Shown piece after piece: positions 48,362 through 61,300 of a stretch of 64,000 bases of DNA (position 1 is the stretch's first letter; every line of letters starts with the position of its first letter). The DNA is from Antedon bifida (taxonomy: Eukaryota > Echinodermata > Crinoidea > Comatulida > Antedonidae). The translations under genes and the position numbers were made by a program. The notes beneath the pieces are model-generated. The model was given only the letters and a program-made list of their open reading frames with translations, did no database searches and was not told where the DNA came from. The stretch spans positions 2,482,501-2,546,500 of the forward strand of contig OY727099.1 in NCBI GenBank assembly GCA_963402885.1, read 5' to 3'.

Positions 48362-48489
48362 GGTATAATCTTAGTTCTTATTCTGAATTATTTAGGTATG
48401 ATTTTAATGTTGATGTCGGTTAGTGAGAAGTGTGATGTTAGGCTTTACCAAAAGGACAGGCTTGTCGTCGTCGACGACGATGTATAGGC

Positions 48490-51400
48490 CTAGGCCTCTC
48501 TCTGGCTAGGCCTAGCCTACAGTAAACACTACAGTAAGCCAGCACCATAGTCCTGTGGTCGTGGAGGTCTCTTTTGGTTCACACATCACTGTGTTTGTGT
48601 GGGTTGGTATAGGCCTAGCGAAGGTTATTTGGCGCCTTATACTATATTCCAACATTTGAAGTTGTGATAATTTTGATGGCTACAGTAGTCGAGGCCTGTC
48701 TGTGTGGCATGTGATAGTTGTAGTGCATCCTTTTTTTTTTTAAATGTTTGTTGTTTACACTTTATAATTACAGTTTTAAGTTTGTTGCGGTGGCTAATTT
48801 TTAATTTGAGGAGGTAGTTCTAAATTTGTTGCTGAATAAATTTAATTGTGTAGTTTTGAATTGTTTGCGAGGCTCTTTAATTGTACGTTTTGTTCTTTAA
48901 TTGTGCAATCTGTTTTTACTTTTCAGAATTTTGTTTTTACTTTTACGCTTCCTTCTTTCATTTTGCAATTACTTTTTTGTATGTTTCCATGACAGTTACA
49001 AGCCACCAGGATCTGGGGAGGGGGGGTACTAACTAAGCATATTATTTAAATATTGGTTGGAGTAGGATCCATTGTTTTAGGAGATAGTGACAATGCATGT
49101 TCATTCTTTGACAACCAAATTAAAATGTTTAATAATTACTTTTTACAGACTTCTATAGTTAATTAAAATAAAACACAACATAAACTCCGGGAGACGGATG
49201 GTTTGTGACTTTGAGGTGTCGCATTTACGGGGTATATTTTCATGGTTCTAGTAGTGCAAGCATGGGAAAGGAAGGGGTGAAGTTAGTTGTTCCTGGCCTG
49301 TCCATTGTCAAAATGTCACGATTTATTGCACAATTTTACCAGGGATTTTAGCTATACTGAATGCTAAGCCCATCGCTAAAGGGATCCTACCTTTGAATCA
49401 ATGAAAAATATCAATAGCAAACCCCGTCACGAACGGTTCCCCTTTTGTCGGGAACTAGTAGAAATATTGGGCCCATCTGGCGTGGCCTTTTTCCTGTCAT
49501 CTTGGTAGTTCAAGTCCATAGTATTTTTCAGTAAAACAGGTAGCGCAAGTGCCTCATGTCTCGAAGTGGCTGCTGCAACCGCCATTGTATACTCGTCTGT
49601 TACAGTGCATCCTCGTTTTAGAAATTCAATCTTATTTTATATGTACCACATACTGTTTTATCTATATATTCATTTTTTACCTCCGCTATTCATTATTTGT
49701 ATACAATGCGTGTGGTAAATAAATAAAACAAACAAACTATATGGTATGTGAATGGATAATTTAATGCAAAAACATTTTTAGCTAATCTAATTTGGATTAC
49801 ACAGTAGGAAAAGCATTGTGTTGTGAACGACTTGCAAAATTCAGTGACTCCTTGAGTCCATATAAATGGTAATGACAAACATACAACATAATTTTACTAT
49901 TTTCTACAGGTACATGTAACTGAACATGTGAAGGAACTGAATCTGAACTAACATCTTTTTTATAGTGTTTAGGTATTTAATCTGTATGTTGAGTGGACTG
50001 ATAGGACAAGAATTGGATAATAGAAATTGCATAGAAAAAGCACTCACAATACAATATCTCTCTTTATTTGTTCTGGGTCAGTTGTTATCAGGTATTTGGC
50101 TGGTTTTTAGTTGACTATGATTACGAAGTATTATGTAGTTCCCAAGTTCTGTAATTTAGTAATTTAAATACTGATCATTGAAAAAAAAGAATCTGAATAA
50201 AGTTTTATTTTTGGATTTCTATAGTGATAAACGAAACACTTTATATTATTTATAATTATTAAATTAATTAAAGATTCAAATTTAAGATTTATATTTAATG
50301 CTTGTACAAATGTCTTCAGCTGCAATTTTAATGTTGTTATACTATAGAATAACCGATTTCTCAATTGATTAGTAAAATATGTTAATAAATAGTGGCGTTC
50401 ACATCAAACTATAGCTATTTAATTTTAACTGGATTATCCATATGATCTTGCCATAATTTGGATGTGAATTTGGCTGATGGTTTTTTTTCTGGACAATTGA
50501 ATTGTGTGATAATTAATGTGTAGCTCATTTCCAAAGATGTTTTTCACTATTGTGAATGTTTATCGTAGATGTACCCTGCTGTAAACAGCTTTTTTATGAC
50601 CTTATACAGTACAGTACATCCAACACAACGTCTGATGATATCTTCCTGTCTAAAAATGTTGTAGGTGTAAAAAGGAAGCATAGAAAAACAATTGTGAAAA
50701 TGTTCACATGCACTGCAGTAGGGAGATTTTTATTGCAAAGAAGTTTAAGGTTATGTCAATTCATAGTGCGCATGTGATGCGAGAAAGTTGTTTTTTCTTG
50801 CTCTATTTCTCGACACAGTTTTGGTGGTTTCTAGGTCCACGTCTGGGTGATGACCATCGAAAAAATTAATTGGTAGATCCTTAGGTCATTTCAAATAGGA
50901 AGCTCTGTCTACACTATCTAACTTTATGTGATATGCCCATATACAGTATGGACATGATGTCATATCTATATTTTTGGGCATATCACATTTTTTTTGTCAA
51001 ACTAGTTTGATAGTGTAGACAGAGGTTTAGTACTACTTGATTGCTTGTGCACTTTATATCTTAATTTAATAGAGTTATGGCATTGACTTGTACTTTGGAC
51101 CAATAGTAATGATTTTATGATTAGAATGTAGTAATTAGTATGGAACCAACCCAGAAAGTAAACAACAATAGCTTCTGTACAGTCAATTATAATTCTTCTT
51201 ATTCTTCTTCTTTTAGGCAGGCAGGTTCAAGGGCTAAATTATTTGAAATATAAAAACTAAAATTTTATGGCAATCTCGCTACTTAGGAACCTTTAATGAC
51301 TGTAGTAAATTAGACCCCTACTGTTATTTTAATCAAGTTCACGACCCAACAACAAATTACAAATGTGCCACACAAAAGAGTGTCCCCTAAATAGGTGTGT

Positions 51401-52345
51401 CGGTGATATTGCTTTAATTACATTCATTTCCCGTCATAAGTAAGCGTTTCCTTAATATTAATATAGGGGTGTCCACTGAATAGGCTGCAATACTGTAGGA
51501 GGGGTTAAATAAGTTGTAAATGGCTAAATTGGGCGTGTTTATCTGAACAAGGTTACAGAAAGCTACTAATAACTCTAAGTTAATGATAAACGCAGTACAT
51601 AGCTGAATTATGAACGTACTAATGTTATAGTAAAGTTTCATATTGAACACTCTACATAATGAATAAAATGGTACTTGAAAATGGACGATAATATTTGCTT
51701 CTGTAATTCAAAGCTTCCTAGTGACATTTTATGCAAGTATAGATAACACAGGATTATAGAGTATTAAAAAGCAGGTCTGAAAGCTTTAGAGTGTGACCTG
51801 ATGGCTTTAACGCATGGCTACAATGCTGGTATTGAACAGCTCAATCTAGTGAATGTTCCTGAAAATGCTGAGGGATGGTGAGCATGCAGTTGCTCCATGG
51901 GCGGCCTACACCAGCTTTTCTCGCCTCCTGCGGCCCGCCTCCTGCGGCCCTCCTCCTATTTTTAGTCCTGGATCCTCCACTGGCATGCATTCTATGTTGT
52001 GAATTGTAAATTTAATGTTAGCAAATCCAGGATTACAATGTTTTGTAATATCATCAGGAAAAGGAGAAAACTGGTCAACAACACTTACAGTTATTTTATA
52101 CAGTGGTACTTAAGCAAGTAGAGTACTGTGTAACTTACTAATAAAAATTTAAGTGTATTAACAAAAGTGTTTCTGTTTCCTTATTTTCATAAAATAAAAA
52201 ATGTTCCGCTTAGTGTTACCACTCGTCTGTGTAAATTGGCCTTAATACCAAGTTATTACAATAGTGTTTATTTTTTTTCCAAGAAATTTATATGAATTGT
52301 AATTTTAACCCAAATTTCTATTTTTTTCCTATTTTTATATTCTAG
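48490..52345. other. region upstream of the PACSIN coding start
   Basis: Probably the long 5' intron of PACSIN. It holds a GC-richer island at 49190-49600 with a short minus-strand frame (49585-49427), a Harbinger-like MITE at 50901-51026 and CAGTAGAACC-family fragments at 51330-51500. A half end of the AGGCCAAT family lies at about 52210-52242. Otherwise it is AT-rich with no supported gene. Confidence 0.5.
50901..51026. mobile_element. Harbinger-like MITE, short copy
   Basis: AGCTCTGTCTACACTATC and GATAGTGTAGACAGAGGT enclose a shortened interior. The right flank is TTA and the left is GGA, so the target duplication is no longer perfect. A further truncated copy starts at 54659 and stops near 54745. 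Confidence 0.75.
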
Positions 52346-52351
52346 TAAAAG

Positions 52352-55300
52352 ATGTCAGAACAAGGGTACGAGGACCAAATAATTGAGGATGGAAAGAGTT
52401 TCTGGGAACTGGGACAATACAAGCGAACGGTAAAAAGGATAGATGATGGCCACAGACTTTGTAATGACCTAGTTATGATGCTGAATGAGAGGAGTGAACT
52501 GGAAAAGAAATATGCAAAGAGTTTACGTAACTGGTCTAAAAAATGGAGTGATCTTATTGAAAAAGGTTGGTAAAACTGAATTGATTAGGAGGTTTATAGA
52601 ATGAAATTACATTAAAACCCCTATTAAGGGGACACCTTTGGTACTCAACAAAGTTTCCCCTTAATAATAGAAATAGTGATGTCCCCTGAATAGGATGGGT
52701 TGTACTATAGTGTTGAAACATATATACATAAATGATGATGGTGTTTGTGGAGAGGCTCCCACCTTAGGGCATAGTTCATGGACTATACCATTTGTGGAGA
52801 GGGGTGTTCAATGAAAATTTTTTACTTTTGAAGTTATATCTCGCTCTTCAAGCAGAAAGGGCTATTGTTGTTTAATCCAGGTAAACAAGCACTCGTACAG
52901 TAGGCTACTAACACCACTGTTGGTTTGTGTAATATTTCCCTTCGTTTGCGGGAAAGTTTCCCCTAAAGAAAGGTTCTACTGTATGCAATGAAAATGTGCA
53001 TATTTTCCACATTGTTTTCTGTTTCGAAAACTGAACCCCACCCCCAAATTTGGTGTCATTTTCATGTAAAATTACACTTGTCAATTATTATAGACCTATC
53101 CACTATATTTTGAGACTTTACATTGTAAGCCTGTCTTCCAACCATGGCTCAATTTCCATTTGGTTATTGATTGAAACTTTGAACTTTGAGTTTAATATAT
53201 AGTGTTGCAACTAATTATTTATTATTATTTAACCTTATTAGTTATTTATGAATTTATAAACGGTTTAAAAATAAACATACGTATTATAAGTGTGATAAAC
53301 CTTTCAAGTAAACACAAGGCGGATAAACTATATTTTATCTTTCAAAATTTGTTTTTTCTAGGTCCGGAATATGGTACAACAAAGTCTGCGTGGAAGGCGG
53401 TTCTTACGGAATCTGATCGTAAGTGTGATCTACATCTAGATATAGGAAGTAAGCTAATACAGGATGTACAGCAAAGCATCAAGGCATGGCAGAAGGAGAA
53501 CTACCATAAAAAGATGATGAACGGATTTAAGGAAACCATTGAAGCTGATGAAGCTTTTAGAAAAGTAAGTAGTGGCACAATAGCTGGGTGGTCTTGCTTA
53601 CCAATATGAGGGTGGTGGGTTCAAATCATGGCTGTGAAATGCCCTGTAATTAGTTGTTGTATTTTATTGTAAAGCATTGAAGCTGATGAAGCTTTTAGAA
53701 AAGTAAGTAGTGGCACAGTAACTGGGTGGTCTTGCTTACCAATATGAGGGTAGTGGGTTCAAATCATGACTGTGAATCAAAACACAGTATCACTATTAGG
53801 ACTACTATTCATAAGCCATTTAATAATAACACTTAATGTCAAATGCCCTGTAATTAGTTTGTCAGCATGTGGCGCAGTGTTTTGGATGTTGGATTACTGA
53901 TCATGGTTCGATCCAAAAAAATGACCAGGGTAATAATCTATATAAGAATGAACTATTATTATTGTATTTTATTGTTTTCTCACACACACTCTTTAACAAA
54001 ATATTTTACATATTTGATGATCATATTTGATGTAGCTGCTGAATGTGACCTAATATTAATAACAAGACTAGAAAGAAATCATGGTTTAGTTTCATTTCAT
54101 GGAACTTATTAAGTATGCATAATGTTACAGTACAATAGATTCCTTTCACACACCATCAATCATTAAGAGGACACTATGAATATACTGTATGTGAAACCTA
54201 TACACTGTGGTCAAAGGTTAATCCCTATTCAGATGACACTTCTTTTAAGGAGTTGATTCCCTAAGTTGTTCGACTGTATTGGATCTGCATTGATTATGTT
54301 GGGCTTTAATGATGACGAAGCCTTTATTAGATCTGAACTACTGTAGCTATTCTTATTATTTCTATTGTCTATTATTGTATTTCTTTGTCTGCATTTAATT
54401 AAATATTATTATACATTACATTTCAATTTAATTTCTCGTTGGTACATAGATACTGTATATTGTAATTTAACTTTTACATTCAATATAGATCAATAACAAG
54501 CTCTAAATCCTTCACATTAACCATTTCTTAAATTGATTACTTTACAAGCTGAATGTAATGTTGGGCAATATGGACATAATCTTGGTTGAGGTCAACTAAC
54601 AGTAAATTATTTCAAAAAGATTTGGAGAATAACCCCTAGGAAATGCCTTAATATGCTAAGCTCTGTCTACACTATCAAACTTTATCTGATAAAAAAATGT
54701 GATGTGCCCATATATGGACATAATGATGTCATATTACTATCAAATTTTGTAGCACACCTATAATTTTCAAAAGACAAGGCCTGCATGTCAAGACCATGTT
54801 TGTACGTGCAATTTTAAGAGGAAGCATCTAGCTTAGGCCTAGACTAAACAAAGACCAAAACAAAAACATAGCCACATAAAAATCGATGTACCTTTTAGCC
54901 TTAACAAAAACCCTGAATAGTAAAGTCCTGTGCAACCAGCAAATTGGAATAATTTAAAATTTTAAAATATCTCCGATTCCTACAGTATTAGATTGGTTAC
55001 ATTGTATATACAATAATAATATACTAAATTTAGAAAACAGTATTAAAAAGCATTACATCTTTAATTTGTCATGAATAGGTTTAAAGTTTTCGCTAAGCTG
55101 TTTGTTTATCCTTGCTTTAAGCCTGTTCATTCTGAATAGCTGCTTCGTCAAGATGAAGAGTAGAATTAAAAAAGCTTTAAAACGCTTCGAGTTCACTGCC
55201 TCGTACGGTAGTGTGATCCTCTCAAACATCAACAACCGCAGTCGCAATTTATAATACCTAAAGTGCTTAAATTATTACTTGTTAATATCTGTGCTTAAAG

Positions 55301-58300
55301 ATTTATATCATATAGCGCATATTCTGGAAACAATTTGATAAAAATAATAACGCAGCTAAAATTGAGTAGATATGAGAGCGTTTCATATTATTATTATCCA
55401 CTTTCCACTGTCACATGTAGATTATTTGTGTACTGTACATCCGATTATAAAGTATGAATTCACTATAAATGATAACAAAAATAACAGTGTGTTTATAAGA
55501 TGTGTAAAAATAAAAAGATGTTGATTATTTTTTTTAAAAGGGGTTACTAAAGGCCAACTCTGACAGCATCGTACGACGAGGCCCGACGAAGCGTTTTGAC
55601 TTGATTGGGGTAGTTTTTAGGTCGTCGGGTGAACTTTGAACATGCTTCTCCCGACAAGATGGTTCGTCGTACGATGCTGTCTGAGTTGGCCTTAAGGATT
55701 CGAACACATGCTCTTCGGAAATTGTACTTGTAGTATTTGAAATATGACTATCTTTGCTTCTAGTTTCTACAGTATAATCTTTTATATTTATATAGTATAT
55801 AGTAAATTATAGATTTATCATAAATTTAATCATTCATTAACTATATGAAACTAACATGTTTACTGTATATATTATTATTATTACATGGTGCGTTAACAAA
55901 GATAACCAAACTGGTAATGTATAAAGTATAACACTATAATTGTACTATTCCTTTTTTTCAGGCACAAAAGCCTTGGGCAAAGCTTTTCAATAGAGTACAA
56001 CAAACTAAGAAAGCATACCATGTTGCTTGTAAACAAGAACACTCTGCATCAAACCTAGAGAAGAATGCGGCTGAGGATACCAACATGTCACCTGACCAGG
56101 TTTGTGACAATTACAGTAGTACTACTCATTTGGGACAATACAATACAATACTTTATTCTGTCCAATATACATGAAATACATGGAAAATTGATTGGTTTCA
56201 GTGTTAATAAATAATTAAATGTACAATAAGTTAACTATACAAAATTGACCATTCATACTTTGATCACACATTACTGGTCATTGAACGTCCTAATGGCTAA
56301 CAGGAAAAAACTGTTTAATGACCTATTTGTTTTGGTAGATATAGATTTATAGCGTCGACCGCTCTGCATTAATGAGAATAACTCGTTACCAGGATGCGAA
56401 TTAAGGGGAAATATTAACACTACAGGTAACCCCTATTCATAGAACATCCCTATTAAAGCTGTGTGGGTCCTGAAGTTTAACCATATATTTTATAAAAGAA
56501 ATCATTATTAGGTGATCATTTAGAATAAAATGATCACCTATTGTTATTGTATAAAATCTTTATTATTTTTTTTCTTTTTATTGTTTCTGTACACTATTTT
56601 GTGTAACAATTATCTCAAAAAGTTTAATGTCAATGATTACAAAAATTTCAGAATATCTTTCAAATAATATAACTTAATCCTAATAAGCTTTCCAGCGTGA
56701 TCACTCATCCGTGACGACATTTATACGCCATTTTCCGAAATCACATTATCAATCATATCTCCATAATTCATTATCACATATTAATGAAATTCAGTACACG
56801 TAAACTTCAGATCAAGGGTAAAATATTAGCAAATAAAAACGCACGCGCACGTAGGTTCATGCGCGTGATATCGCGCGTTAAAAATTTAAAACGCTCAAAA
56901 TTAAGTTTTGATCAATTTAGAGCATGAATTAGGCCATTTGCGTGTTTCAAAAAATTACTGCGCAAAAATGCGTTTTTGCGCGTGCGATACTTAAAAAGCG
57001 TAAAAATATGAATTTTTTTTACAAATCTCATTCTACTCACCATCCTTAGTACATTCACCAAATTTGAGTCAGTTCCGACTTAAAATAACGCTATACGAGC
57101 ACGTTAAAAATGACAAAATGCGCACATTAATTTTACAAAAGTTCTGAAAATGGTGAAAAATATGTCTTTTTTAAAATGAAAATAATTCTTCAGAATGCAA
57201 GATGACCCCCGATTTTTTTAACTTATTCTGGAAGCCATTGAGTTGTAGATATGAATTCATGTACACATTTTACGTACAAAATGTTTTGACGTCATCAAAT
57301 GGCCACTTGAATTTAAAAATTAGGATTTGTTATCTTTTTGTGTAGATTATCACATTCAACAGAGCGCATCTTGGTTATGTGTGCTCGAATTTCGCACAAC
57401 TTTCAGTATGTGCTTGCTTAATTAATTATCTTTATCATGAGTTGACACTATCTTCATTTTAATGACGTCATCACGCGTAAAAACTTGAATAACGTAGGCC
57501 GTGTAATTTCACCTTCGCAGTAAATTTGAATATCTTACAGCTCTTCAGAATTGAAGGTTACCTTGATGATTATAATTTATTATGAAAGCTGATGAAATGT
57601 AGATATTAATTCATATAAAAATTAAGCCTATCGGATGTTGTGACGTTAACATATGGCCAGTTGAAGTGAAAAAGTAGTTTTTTTCATATTTTTCGTCAAA
57701 GTTATACACAATTCAAAGAGCGCGCACAGCGCTTCTACGTGCCAAATTTTTTTCCAAATCTTATATTTTTTTGCTCAATTAATTATCTTTCGAAATTGTC
57801 ATCTTAAAGTTTAGTTTGATAACGTCATCATGCCAAAAAATTAGAACATGTGTGTCCCGTAATTTCACCTATGCTACACTGTATATAGATATACAGTATA
57901 TACTGTACATATTGTATATGGCATATAGGCACAACTCAGCACTATAAGCATATATAATAGGATGGCATACATCAACATTTTCCGATCGTATGTTAACGTA
58001 CGTGCATGTTTAAAAAAAATTAATTTCAGTAAAATGATAAAAATGATCACCTATAATTCGTCAAAGTGACGAATTAAATTCTAGTTTTTGTTTGTTTTTT
58101 TATGGAAGTGAATAACTTTATTGAAACTCCAAAATTGAAACAAGGAGGAATATTATACACTACAGCTAACCCTTAATCAGCGAACATCCCTATTAAAGGT
58201 GTGTGGGTCCTGAAGTAAAACTGTATATTTTATAAATGAAATCATTTGTGTTTGTTTTTCTATGGAAGTGAATAACTTTATTGAAACTCCAAATCAGCCT

Positions 58301-61300
58301 ATCAAAGGCTGATTTTTATTTATCTTAATTTTTCCAGTTTTTGGTGGACAATACTGTACATCTTATAATTAAGCTAACTTTTAACTTTATGAAATTAATA
58401 TTTTATGTTACATAAAATGTTAATATCTTGTGGCGTTAAATTTTATGGCATTTTCGCAATATATATATATAAATTATTATTAGTTTACTACTGTACGTAA
58501 AGCATTCACATTGAAAAATAACAGTACACACATATTTATGAATATATCCATTATTAAATACATTAAAGACTACCTACGTAACAATGTTAATTCCTATGTT
58601 GGACAGAGGCATAGATAAATTGACTTTTTTCACTAAATGGATGTATACCTGACATCAAGTGACATTTGTCTTTCCGCTAAGCCACTTCAAGTCATTCGTA
58701 ATTTAGGACTTAGCATCAAAGATTAATATTTTAAATGTTAAAACCCACTCAACATAGTATCATTCACCTAAGTAGGTTTAGATAGGAATTTATTAGAGCC
58801 TAAACCGACAAAAGATTATTTTGGAAAGATACAGAAAGTAGAGAAATCTTATGCACATGTTTTTATAGTATATTTTGGTTTGTTTGTCTGAATCGAGCAG
58901 AGTTCCTCGGAGGCTGGAGTTAACCAGCAAATTTGCAGGGTACACACCGGTCCTTTGGTATTGTGTTGTGACATAGAACTCTATGCAAATCATGTTAATA
59001 ATATGCAAACTGTTATCCAGTGCCAGTTTTCGTGAGCTGCTATTCTAGATTCATGGATGATTCGGTTTTCTGGTGCCAGCAGCTCGTTCATTACAAATTT
59101 TGTAAACACATGATAATTTAACAACTCTCTTTCGATAGCGCAATGATTATATCAGATTTAGTTTAATGTTTATTTTGCGTATAATAAAATATTATAATAA
59201 TAGAAAGCAGAATTCTCTGTAATTGGTTGATGTTGTAAAACTACGGGTCATGGCCTATGTTTATTACACCCAGTGAACCCCTCCCTTGGGACATCCCTAT
59301 TCACGAACATCCTATTCACGAACATCCCAATTAAGAGGACACTTTCCCATGAAACGCACAAGTGGCAATGTACAGTATGCTGCACCACTGCTAACCATTA
59401 TTGATGATTATTGTAATTCAATCATAATGATTTCATTCAACTTTATAATGATGTTTTATGAGTTTCATTTCAAACTATTATATAAACAAAGCATTAAACA
59501 GATATGAGATCATTGTTGATGTTAAAAAATTGAAACACGTCTGACCTTCAATACATTTCACCTGTCTAGCTATACAGTGAGAACAGTTACAATCGAATGT
59601 ATCATCAATTTCCTGCTGCACAGTGCATACAACATGTTTCCATTGGTTACGCTGTGCTAAAACATTATTAACAAAACTCTCATTGTGAAAATAGTATTCA
59701 TTCCACTGGCCCAAATACAATAATTGATAATAATACATATAATTAAATTAATATTAGTATGGGTATCTCTAGCAGAAGTCTTGATTATTAAAAAAATTTT
59801 TCATATTCTTATCTCTACTGTTTAAAGATTAAAAATATTGTCCACCTTGTTTATTAATATGCCATATTTTAATGTCACATTCATTATTCAAAATTAATCT
59901 GAAAAAAATTATTTACCTAATAAAACCATAACTTTATTTACATAAAATAGTTATCCGAAAGCCCATTCGTTTTTCATGTTTTTGGAAATAAAACATAATT
60001 ATTTCTTTTTCTCTTAGTTAAATACTGTAATATAACAATACAATTTTACTCTAAAATACTTTTCAGGTGAAAAAACTACAAGACAAGGTTGAGAAGTGTA
60101 GACATGAATGCGAGAAAACCAAAGATAAATACACGAAGGCACTGGAAGACATCACGGGAATGAACGCACGTTATATGGAAGACATGAATATGCATTTTGA
60201 CAAGACGCAACAGTTTGAACAAAAACGACTGGATTTCTTTAAGGAAACACTGCTACAGCTACACCAAGTACTTGATCTTTCACAAAATCAACAGTAAGCT
60301 TATTATGTTATCTTATACCCCTACAGTGTCCCCACAAAATGGAGTAAGAGCAGTTTTCTGTTTGGGCTCATGCCTATTACTTGCTCCTGGCAAGATGAAT
60401 TGTAAAATGTACTTTATTAACTTTTGCCGAATAAATATTATTATTATTATTAAAATGTAAGAGGGTTGTACTCTTGAATAGTGGTTGACTGTATAGTGTT
60501 AAAACCCTTTGCCCTTGTTTGTTTTACAGGAAAATGCTGTGTCCCTTGATAGGAATTTCCCAAAGTAAGATTTCTAATTTGTACTGTATTAAAAATAAAT
60601 CCATTTTCCCAGAAACAGAAATTGGACATGTACATACAGATCTTATATTTTTCAATATTATTTTCTGTTGCATTCAAAATTCTGTGAGGAAAACTGTAGC
60701 ATTTAAACAAGTTATTTTATGATGCAGTTCTACATAGTGATTATTTCCAAATACTTGATCTTTCACAAAATAAAGCATCAGCAAAAAGCTATCTGATATT
60801 ATAAATTACATTACAGTATCTGTTTTGAAACAAATCCACTTTCTTAGAAACATAAATGGGACATATACTATTGTACTATATAAAATATATACAATTATCT
60901 TGTTTGATAAACTTTCCAATTGTATTATGTGTTTTTAAATTCTTGTGATAAAGAAGAACTTTTATATTAGGATAGGATGCAGTTCTGCATATTTTATATA
61001 TTTTTACCAGGCAATAAGTATTGACACTGACATAGTGATTATTATTTTTAAACTTTACCATTAAACAGTACATTTTCTAACAAAAAGATATAATTGTATT
61101 ACGTATCATGTTTAAACTATTTAAATATTTTATATCAGGATGCAGTTCTGCATATTTTATACTATTACTCAGGCAATAAGTATTCTCACTGACATAGTGA
61201 TTATTATTTTTAAACTTTAAATAGTACATTTTCTAAGTAACAATATATTATTGTATTGCGTATAATGTTTAAACTATTTAAACTATTTGCAATATCAAAA

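Noticed and set aside
48284..48487. 67-residue frame near the presumed PACSIN promoter
   Set aside because: It has no family resemblance and a donor-like site interrupts it; it is better explained as 5' non-coding sequence.
58035..58052. Simple TIR transposon for 56505-58084
   Set aside because: The inverted repeats are offset unequally from the ends, there is no target duplication against the empty copy, and a hairpin plus CTAG ends the element; a Helentron-like reading fits better.
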